A stretch of 64,000 nucleotides of DNA from Micromonospora arborensis (GTDB taxonomy: Bacteria; Actinomycetota; Actinomycetes; Mycobacteriales; Micromonosporaceae). Shown in pieces: positions 58,252 to 64,000 of this stretch. The position numbers were made by a program, and so were the translations under genes. The first letter of the stretch is position 1. Every line of letters starts with the position of its first letter. The notes beneath the pieces are model-generated. The model was not told the origin of the DNA. It did not search any database and worked only from the letters and a program-made list of their open reading frames with translations. The DNA lies in assembly GCF_003205615.1 (NCBI RefSeq), contig NZ_PYBV01000021.1:124001-188000 (forward strand). The letters run 5' to 3'.

Positions 58252-59856
58252 ATGCCCAGCAGTTCGGGTCCATCGATCGACACGATCACCGAGGGAGGAC
58301 GGGTGACCCAGGTCGGCGAGGGTCAGGAGGCAGACGAAAGCGCTCCTCCGGTCATGACCTTCGGTGCTCCCACGGCCGGTGAAGTCCTCGCCGAGCGTTA
58401 CGAACTGGTTGAACACATCAACAACGACAGCGCCGGCCGGCTGGTCTGGCGCGGGGTCGATGTCATCCTGCGCCGTCCCGTCGCGGTGGTGCTGCGCTAC
58501 CCGGGTGGCGACTCCGCCACCGAAATGCTTCAGGCCGCCGTCGCGGCCAGCCGGGTCATCCACCCCAACCTGGTCGGCGTCTACGACGCGATCGACGAGG
58601 CCGACCGGGCGTACGTGGTGCGCGAGTGGGTCGACGGGCAGTCCCTGCGCGACCTGGCGGCCGACGGTCCGCTGGACCCGGCCCGCGCCACCGCGATCGG
58701 CAACGCCGTCGCGAGCGCGCTCGCCGCGGTGCACGCCACCGGCATGGTGCACGGCAACGTCCACCCTGGCACCGTCATGATCAGTGATGAGGGCCGGGTG
58801 GTCCTGGCCGATGCGCGCACCGATGGTGCCGACAGCCAGGAGAACGACATCCGGGCAGTCGGCGGCGTCCTCTACTTCGCCCTGACCGGCTACTGGCCGC
58901 ACGCCGAGGCACCGCTGCACGGCGCCACCGCCGGCCACGGCCGTGCCGCCATCCCGGACGCCGTTCGGGACGCCGGGGGTGCCCTCGCGGCACCCCGCCA
59001 GGTCCGGGCGGGGGTGCCCGCGTACCTCGACGACCTGACCATGGATCTGCTCGACGCCGAGATCGCGCCGCCGTCCTCCGATGTGCTCGCTGCCGAGTTG
59101 GCCCGACTGGACGTGCCGGCCGAGGAGGAGCACTACCTCGAAAACAGCGGCCCGCTGCGGTTCGCCGCCGAGACCGGGGAAGAGCCGTCGCCGTTGGCCG
59201 CGGCCGGTGGTCGCAAGGTCGCCGTGGGCATCGCCGGCCTGCTGGCGGTTGCCCTGGTCGGTCTGCTGATCGGGATCAGCACGCTGGGCGACAAGGACCC
59301 GCAGGCCAGCCAGAGCCCCACTCCGTCTTCGAGCGCTCCGGCCGGCGATGCCACTCCGGCCGCCGTCGCGGTTCGCAAGCTCCCTGTGAAAGATGTTCGG
59401 ATCATCGATCCGGACGGGAAGCGCGATGAGTTGACCGACGCCAAGAAGGTGACCGACGGCGACCCGGACAAGGGCTGGGGCACCGACACGTACACGGCCG
59501 CCAAGTTCGGCAACCGGAAGTCGGGCATGGGGATCTGGCTGGATCTCGGTGCGCCGCACACCGTCAAGTCGGTGCAGGCGGTGCTCTCGGCGCGCGGCGC
59601 CTCCGCCCAACTCCTCACCGGCACCATCAACCCGCCGTCGACCACCAACGGCGACAAGCAACTGATGGCCAACTACAAGACCGCGAAGAACGCCATCGGG
59701 CAGCCATTCGTGGACCACGACGGCACGACCATGGCATTCGACGGCTTCGACGCCGACACGAAATACCAGTACCTGCTGTTCTGGATCACCGAGTTGCCGG
59801 TCAGCGAGCGGGGCTTCCAGGTCGACGTCCAGGAGATCACGGTCCAGGGGTCGTGA
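58252..59856 (+). CDS. Kinase-like receptor (probable pseudokinase) with external discoidin-like domain
   Basis: The roughly 534-residue protein has a protein-kinase-like fold (about 65-300) that starts LAERYELVEHIN. The usual catalytic loop HRDxKxxN is replaced by VHGNVHPGTVMI, and DFG is replaced by LADARTDG. It should therefore be inactive. A membrane helix follows near 322-345 (KVAVGIAGLLAVALVGLLIG), then an external domain (about 380-534) with WLDLGAPHTVKSVQAVL, typical of discoidin/F5-8C-type folds. M. tuberculosis MviN carries a similar pseudokinase that binds FhaA. The start is uncertain: ATG 58252 is used; ATG 58138 and GTG 58302 are alternatives. Confidence 0.85.
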   Translation: MPSSSGPSIDTITEGGRVTQVGEGQEADESAPPVMTFGAPTAGEVLAERYELVEHINNDSAGRLVWRGVDVILRRPVAVVLRYPGGDSATEMLQAAVAASRVIHPNLVGVYDAIDEADRAYVVREWVDGQSLRDLAADGPLDPARATAIGNAVASALAAVHATGMVHGNVHPGTVMISDEGRVVLADARTDGADSQENDIRAVGGVLYFALTGYWPHAEAPLHGATAGHGRAAIPDAVRDAGGALAAPRQVRAGVPAYLDDLTMDLLDAEIAPPSSDVLAAELARLDVPAEEEHYLENSGPLRFAAETGEEPSPLAAAGGRKVAVGIAGLLAVALVGLLIGISTLGDKDPQASQSPTPSSSAPAGDATPAAVAVRKLPVKDVRIIDPDGKRDELTDAKKVTDGDPDKGWGTDTYTAAKFGNRKSGMGIWLDLGAPHTVKSVQAVLSARGASAQLLTGTINPPSTTNGDKQLMANYKTAKNAIGQPFVDHDGTTMAFDGFDADTKYQYLLFWITELPVSERGFQVDVQEITVQGS

Positions 59857-59899
59857 GCCCGGCGCCTACACCGTGGCACCGCATCCGCAGGGCGTGGTG

Positions 59900-60607
59900 A
59901 TGGACGGGCACGCCGCCGCTTCGGACCTGGAGTTGCTGCGTGCCCACGTCGATGGCGACCAGCACGCTTTCGCCGAACTGTTCCACCGGCACCGCGACCG
60001 GCTCTGGGCGGTTGCCCTGCGTACGGTCGGTGACCGTGAGGAGGCCGCCGACGCACTCCAGGACGCGCTGCTCTCCGCGCACCGGGCAGCCGCCCGGTTC
60101 CGAGGTGACTCGGCCGTCACCACCTGGCTGCACCGCATCGTGGTGAACGCCTGCCTGGACCGGATCCGTCGCCGGCAGGCGCACCCGACCGTGCCACTTC
60201 CGGACGGCAACCGTGCGGAGGCGGGCTCGGGCATCGGCGGTGTCGAGCCGGCCGCCCCCACGCAGGACCACGACACCGCGCTGGTGGTCCGCGAGGCGCT
60301 CGCCGCGCTGCCCCTCGAACAACGCGCCGCACTGGTGCTGGTGGACGTGCAGGGCTACCCGGTCGCCGAGGTCGCCCGGATCCTCGGTGTCGCCGAGGGG
60401 ACGGTGAAGAGCCGGTGCGCCCGCGGGCGGGCCCGGCTCGCGGTGCTGCTCGGGCATCTTCGCCCTGCCGTCGCCACGACGTCTTCAGCCCGACCCGGCC
60501 CGACCCGGGAGGTGCCGGGCGTCACGCCCGGGAACCCAGGCCCGGCCGAGGGCGTCGGATCGGGGTCGGGCCGGTTCCGGCGGGACGCCAACCAGGAGGA
60601 CACGTGA
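59900..60607 (+). CDS. sigM: ECF sigma factor SigM
   Basis: The 235-residue sigma factor has region 2 (LELLRAHVDGDQHAFAELFH, then DALQDALLSAHRAAARF) and region 4 (ALVLVDVQGYPVAEVARILG, then GTVKSRCARGRARLA). A Pro/Gly-rich tail covers the last 45 residues. From memory, sigM lies between the mviN region and trxB in M. tuberculosis (Rv3911), matching this place. It would direct RNA polymerase to stress promoters. The stop overlaps the GTG of the anti-sigma gene. The ATG at 59900 is used; GTG 59873 is possible. Confidence 0.92.
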   Translation: MDGHAAASDLELLRAHVDGDQHAFAELFHRHRDRLWAVALRTVGDREEAADALQDALLSAHRAAARFRGDSAVTTWLHRIVVNACLDRIRRRQAHPTVPLPDGNRAEAGSGIGGVEPAAPTQDHDTALVVREALAALPLEQRAALVLVDVQGYPVAEVARILGVAEGTVKSRCARGRARLAVLLGHLRPAVATTSSARPGPTREVPGVTPGNPGPAEGVGSGSGRFRRDANQEDT

Positions 60608-61623
60608 CGACCGAGGGGTTCCGGGAGGTCGACGACGACCTCCTCGCTGACTACCTCGGCGGGGCGTTGGACGGCACCCCGCAGCAGGAGGAGGTCGCCC
60701 GGCTGGTGTCCGCGGACCCGGCCTGGGCGCAGGCGTACGCGCTGTTGGCCCCCGCGCTGACGGAGGTCCGTGCCGACCTGGCCCGCTGGGCCGAGGCGTC
60801 GCCCGAGATGCCGCAGGCGACCGCCGACCGCCTCTTCGCCGCGCTGGCCGCCGCAGGACCGATGCCGAAGGACGCCTCGACCGACGAGGACACCGCCGCC
60901 GCTCCCGAGGCCGATCGACACGGTGCCGACGCCACGCCGCCGGTCGTGCCGGTGCAGGGCGGAGCTGGTCGCCGGCCAGCCGTCCCCACACCGGCCGGGT
61001 CGGGTCGCTCGGCGCCCGCCGGCCCGGGTCGTCGCCGGCGCGGCTGGATCCGCCGCGGCGCACCGGTGGCCGCCGCCGCGATCGCCGTCGTCGCGGTCGC
61101 GCTGGGCCTCAACCAGCTCTCGACGAACACGGCGGACACCACCGGCAGCGCCCTGAACCACCCGGTCAACGCGCCCGAGGCCGCCGCGGGGGCGGCGGCG
61201 GCCCGCACCACCGGGCCGGCACTGCGCAGCGGTACGGACTACACCCCGCAAACCCTCGGCGACGCGCAGGGCGCTGACACGCTGAGCAGACCGGCCCCCA
61301 GCCGGGCCACCAGCGGGACTCCCGGCACCCAGCCGAGGGTGGACGCCGAGGAGGATCGACGTCCTTCACCCAACGGGCTGGACCAGCTGGCCCGGCTGAC
61401 CGCGGAGGCCGCGCTGACCACCTGCCTGGCCGACGTGGCAGCGGAGCACGGATCCGGCCCACTGACGGTCGAGCTGATCGACTACGCGCGGTTCCAGGGC
61501 GAGCAGGCGCTGGTCATCCGTTTCAGCGACGCGACCGGGGCCCGCTGGGCCTGGGTGAGCGGCCCGGAGTGCGGGGTGCCTGGGTCCGGCTCGGACAGCC
61601 GGTATTCAGCGCGGGTAGGGTGA
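60604..61623 (+). CDS. Putative anti-sigma factor for SigM
   Basis: The 339-residue single-pass membrane protein starts in the sigM stop (GTGA). The N-terminal cytoplasmic segment (1-85) begins VTTEGFREVDDDLLADYLGG, an acidic helix typical of anti-sigma factors. One membrane helix is near 158-172 (GAPVAAAAIAVVAVALGL). The outside part has a disordered linker and a small domain (about 255-330) with two cysteines (ALTTCLADVAAEHG, SGPECGVPG). There is no HxxxCxxC zinc motif. Position matches Rv3912 of M. tuberculosis, the anti-sigma factor of SigM (from memory). Confidence 0.85.
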   Translation: MTTEGFREVDDDLLADYLGGALDGTPQQEEVARLVSADPAWAQAYALLAPALTEVRADLARWAEASPEMPQATADRLFAALAAAGPMPKDASTDEDTAAAPEADRHGADATPPVVPVQGGAGRRPAVPTPAGSGRSAPAGPGRRRRGWIRRGAPVAAAAIAVVAVALGLNQLSTNTADTTGSALNHPVNAPEAAAGAAAARTTGPALRSGTDYTPQTLGDAQGADTLSRPAPSRATSGTPGTQPRVDAEEDRRPSPNGLDQLARLTAEAALTTCLADVAAEHGSGPLTVELIDYARFQGEQALVIRFSDATGARWAWVSGPECGVPGSGSDSRYSARVG

Positions 61624-61683
61624 ATCCACGGTCAACGGCACGTAGACCGCCCACGTGACCTGACCCACCGGATGCCCGGTTCG

Positions 61684-61710
61684 GGAATCCCCGGTTCGTA
61701 CGATGACGTT
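61684..61710 (+). promoter_or_regulatory. SigR/SigH-type promoter before trxB
   Basis: GGGAAT at 61683-61688 and CGTT at 61707-61710 are separated by 18 bases. This matches the SigR (Streptomyces) and SigH (Mycobacterium) consensus GGAAT-N18/19-GTT. trxBA is a known member of these thiol-oxidative-stress regulons. It lies about 97 bases upstream of the trxB GTG. Confidence 0.65.
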
Positions 61711-61806
61711 CTGGAAGTCAGCTGCCGGCCCCACCCAGGCGTCGGCAACTCGGATCAGCATCGGTGCTCGCGCCGACGCCGAACACACACAACTCGGGAG
61801 ACGGCA

Positions 61807-62757
61807 GTGGACGAGGTCCGCAACCTGATCATCATTGGCTCCGGGCCGGCCGGTTACACGGCGGCGGTCTACGCCGCACGCGCCAACCTGAAGCCGCTGA
61901 TCATTGAGGGCGTGCAGTCCGGTGGCGCGCTGATGACCACGACCGAGGTGGAAAACTTCCCCGGCTTCGCCGACGGCATCCTCGGCCCAGAGCTGATGGA
62001 CAACATGCGCAAGCAGGCCGAGCGGTTCGGTGCCGAGTTCCTCACCGACGACGTGACCCGCGTCGAGCTGGTGGACACCGGTGACGCCGGCTCCGGTGCG
62101 GTGAGCACCGTCTGGGTCGGCGAGACCGCCTACCGCGCCCGCTCCATCATCCTTTCCACCGGTTCGGCCTGGCGTCCGCTGGGCGTGCCTGGTGAGCAGG
62201 AGTTCCTCGGCCACGGCGTCTCCGCGTGCGCCACCTGTGACGGCTTCTTCTTCCGCAACCAGCAGATCGTGGTCGTCGGTGGCGGTGACTCGGCGATGGA
62301 GGAGGCCACCTTCCTCACCCGCTTCGCCGAATCGGTCACCATCATCCACCGGCGCGACTCGTTCCGGGCCAGCAAGATCATGGCCGACCGGGCGCTGAGC
62401 AACGAGAAGATCAAGGTCGAGTGGAACAGCACCGTCGAGGAGATCCTCGGCGACGACGGCAAGGTCACCGGCGTACGGGTCCGGAACGTGCACACCGGCG
62501 AAACCAAGGTGCTGGACGTCACCGGCGTCTTCGTGGCCATCGGTCACGACCCGCGCAGCGAACTCTTCCGTGACCAGGTCGAGCTGGACGACGAGGGCTA
62601 CGTGAAGGTCCAGGCCCCCGGCACCCGCACCAGCGTGCCCGGCGTCTTCGCCGCCGGCGACGTGGTCGACCACACCTACCGTCAGGCGATCACCGCGGCC
62701 GGCACCGGTTGTGCCGCCGCGCTCGACGCCGAGCGGTTCATCGCGACGCTCAGCTGA
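61807..62757 (+). CDS. trxB: Thioredoxin reductase
   Basis: The 316-residue NADPH-dependent flavoenzyme reduces thioredoxin. FAD-binding GSGPAGYTAAVYAAR is at the N-terminus, the redox-active CATC is in GVSACATCDGFFF (near 140), and the NADPH-binding motif is VVGGGDSAMEEATFL. The C-terminal FAD motif is VPGVFAAGDVVDHTYRQAI. The GTG at 61807 has GGGAGAC upstream; the longer frame from 61672 is rejected because of its low-quality N-terminus. trxA follows after 32 bases. Confidence 0.97.
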   Translation: MDEVRNLIIIGSGPAGYTAAVYAARANLKPLIIEGVQSGGALMTTTEVENFPGFADGILGPELMDNMRKQAERFGAEFLTDDVTRVELVDTGDAGSGAVSTVWVGETAYRARSIILSTGSAWRPLGVPGEQEFLGHGVSACATCDGFFFRNQQIVVVGGGDSAMEEATFLTRFAESVTIIHRRDSFRASKIMADRALSNEKIKVEWNSTVEEILGDDGKVTGVRVRNVHTGETKVLDVTGVFVAIGHDPRSELFRDQVELDDEGYVKVQAPGTRTSVPGVFAAGDVVDHTYRQAITAAGTGCAAALDAERFIATLS

Positions 62758-62789
62758 AGCAACCGAACACATCCCGGAGGAGGGGCATA

Positions 62790-63113
62790 GTGGGAAATAC
62801 CAAGGCGGTCACCGACGCGAGTTTCATCGCCGACGTGCTGCAGGCCGACAAGCCGGTTCTGGTGGACTTCTGGGCCGAGTGGTGCGGGCCGTGCCGCAAG
62901 GTGTCGCCACTGCTCGAGGAGATCGCCGGCGAGATGGGTGACCAGGTCACCATCGTCAAGCTCAACATCGACGAGAACCCCGAGACCGCCCGGGCCTACC
63001 GGGTGATGTCGGTGCCGACGCTCACCGTCTTCAAGAACGGCGAGCCGGTGCAGTCGGTTGCCGGCGCCCGACCGAAGGGTGAGCTGGTCCGACTCATCGA
63101 ATCGGCTCTCTGA
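62790..63113 (+). CDS. trxA: Thioredoxin
   Basis: The 107-residue thioredoxin has the active site WCGPC in VDFWAEWCGPCRKVSPLL and the cis-proline in MSVPTLTVFKNGEPV. It is kept reduced by the TrxB encoded upstream and serves ribonucleotide reductase, methionine sulfoxide reductase and stress repair. The GTG at 62790 has GGAGGAGG about seven bases upstream. A hairpin follows the gene. Confidence 0.97.
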   Translation: MGNTKAVTDASFIADVLQADKPVLVDFWAEWCGPCRKVSPLLEEIAGEMGDQVTIVKLNIDENPETARAYRVMSVPTLTVFKNGEPVQSVAGARPKGELVRLIESAL

Positions 63114-63128
63114 CCAGCACGAACATCC

Positions 63129-63167
63129 ACCGAACCCCGTACCCGTTCGCCGGGTGCGGGGTTCGGT
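63129..63167 (+). terminator. Hairpin after trxA
   Basis: Arms of 16 bases (63129-63144 and 63152-63167), inverted with one mismatch, flank a 7-base loop starting 16 bases after the trxA stop. The right arm is followed by GTCTTG, so it ends the trxBA transcript. Confidence 0.75.
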
Positions 63168-63274
63168 GTCTTGCCGGCCGCGTTTTTCCGGCCCGAGCCA
63201 CCTCGCCGCCCAGGAACGCATAGCCTCAAGCCTGGGCCGCCCGGCCAGCCAGCGTCGTGCAGAGGGGGTCGTGC

Positions 63275-64000
63275 GTGCGTCCGATCCGACCCGGTGACCG
63301 GGGACCCGCGGTCACGGAGATCCGCAGCATCCTGACCGGCCTCGACCTGCTCACCGTCGCCGGACCGCACACCGACGAGTTCGACCTCGACACCGAGCGT
63401 GCGGTCCGCGGTTTCCAGCAGTCCCGGGGGCTCAGCGTGGACGGCCGGGTCGGGGCGGAAACCTGGCGCGCCCTGGACGCCGCCCGCTGGCGGCTCGGCG
63501 CCCGCACCCTCTACCACGCGGTCCCCGATCCGCTCAGCGGCGAGGACGTCCGGTCGTTGCAGGAGCGACTGCTGGAGATGGGGTACGACGTGGGCCGGGC
63601 GGACGCCATCTACGGCATCCGGACCTCCCGGGCCGTGGCCCAGTTCCAACGGGAGGTCGGCCTCACCCCCGACGGCTCCTGCGGCCCGCACACCATGAAC
63701 GCGCTACGCCGGATCGGCCGCAAGGTGGTCGGTGGCCGCCCGCAGTGGCTACGTGAATCTGACGCTATCCGGCAGTCCGGGCCGGCGTTGGTCGGCAAGA
63801 CGGTGGTCATCGACCCAGGGCACGGGGGCACCGACCCCGGGATGGTGGTGCCCGACGGGTCGCTGCGCTGGACCGAGGCGGACCTGATGCACGACCTGGC
63901 CAGCCGGTTGGAGGGGCGCCTCGCCGCGACCGGGGTGCGGGTCCAGCTCACCCGGGGCCCGTCGCCCGACAGGTGCCTGCCGGACGCCGACCGGGCCCTG
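63275..64000 (+). CDS. cwlM: CwlM-type N-acetylmuramoyl-L-alanine amidase, 3' end outside window
   Basis: The frame is open from GTG 63275 for 242 codons to the right edge. Two peptidoglycan-binding PG_binding_1 domains come first (about 5-60: VRGFQQSRGLSVDGRVGAET; about 85-145: VAQFQREVGLTPDGSCG). The amidase_3 domain follows, beginning VVIDPGHGGTDPGMVV with the first zinc ligand. In mycobacteria CwlM lies after trxC (Rv3915) and regulates MurA rather than cutting cell wall. The binding site is AGAGGGGG about seven bases upstream. The C-terminal catalytic residues lie outside the window. Confidence 0.9.
   Translation, partial: MRPIRPGDRGPAVTEIRSILTGLDLLTVAGPHTDEFDLDTERAVRGFQQSRGLSVDGRVGAETWRALDAARWRLGARTLYHAVPDPLSGEDVRSLQERLLEMGYDVGRADAIYGIRTSRAVAQFQREVGLTPDGSCGPHTMNALRRIGRKVVGGRPQWLRESDAIRQSGPALVGKTVVIDPGHGGTDPGMVVPDGSLRWTEADLMHDLASRLEGRLAATGVRVQLTRGPSPDRCLPDADRAL

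Overview
The window is very GC-rich DNA from an actinomycete, most likely Micromonospora or another member of the Micromonosporaceae. The evidence is strong third-position G/C bias, frequent GTG starts, GTGA/ATGA overlaps between operon genes, and gene order. The right half carries rpsF-ssb-rpsR-rplI-dnaB, a class A penicillin-binding protein, a DUF5318 gene, PadR, ino1, cca, murJ, a kinase-like gene, sigM, an anti-sigma factor, trxB, trxA and a CwlM-type amidase. From memory this is the set found beside oriC in actinobacteria, in an order like that of Streptomyces, so the window probably runs toward oriC at its right edge. Genus assignment is inference.

Layout. 1-13 kb: a partial DUF4192 gene; a fructosamine-kinase-like gene, moaA, moaD and a membrane metallophosphoesterase in one direction; a large fusion of an EndoQ-like PHP nuclease to a UvrD helicase; an AT-rich perfect palindrome; a prepilin-type peptidase with an EamA exporter; two tandem LppU-like membrane proteins; and an AAA ATPase. 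13-18 kb: DoxX, a GT87 glycosyltransferase and the second molybdenum cofactor locus (moaC-mogA-moeA-moaE). With moaA-moaD this supplies most of the pathway. 18-27 kb: a large AfsR-type SARP regulator, a 609-base lower-GC intergenic region, a membrane GGDEF-EAL protein, a GT87-like membrane protein, a phosphoribosyltransferase and a zinc-ribbon protein. The intergenic region holds two tiny ORFs with good ribosome binding sites, in different frames, encoding nearly the same peptide (MRNSTEWD and MRSTEWD). This is the best candidate in the window for something undescribed.

27-36 kb: a serine beta-lactamase-like protein with a NarL-type two-component pair, then dnaB interrupted by two inteins. 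One sits inside the Walker A motif and has class 3 features; the other sits in the RESG/SIEQ motif and has class 1 features. Both carry LAGLIDADG-type endonuclease motifs. 36-40 kb: a low-complexity membrane protein and the ribosomal/ssb operon, with a zinc-free form of S18. 40-51 kb: an endonuclease IV-like protein, two polytopic envelope proteins separated by a 3 x 75-bp tandem repeat, the PBP, DUF5318, PadR with a perfect 25-nt operator-like palindrome, and ino1. 51-64 kb: ogt, a small membrane protein, an NfeD-flotillin pair, cca, murJ with a pseudokinase-like receptor, sigM and its putative anti-sigma factor, trxB-trxA behind a SigR/SigH-like promoter, and the start of a CwlM-type gene.

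The right half is mainly replication, translation, cell-wall assembly and thiol redox homeostasis. The left half is cofactor synthesis, repair and regulation. I saw no tRNA, rRNA, CRISPR array, insertion sequence or prophage. The mobile features are the two inteins and a dispersed palindromic element with two copies (about 37.8 and 51.1 kb).
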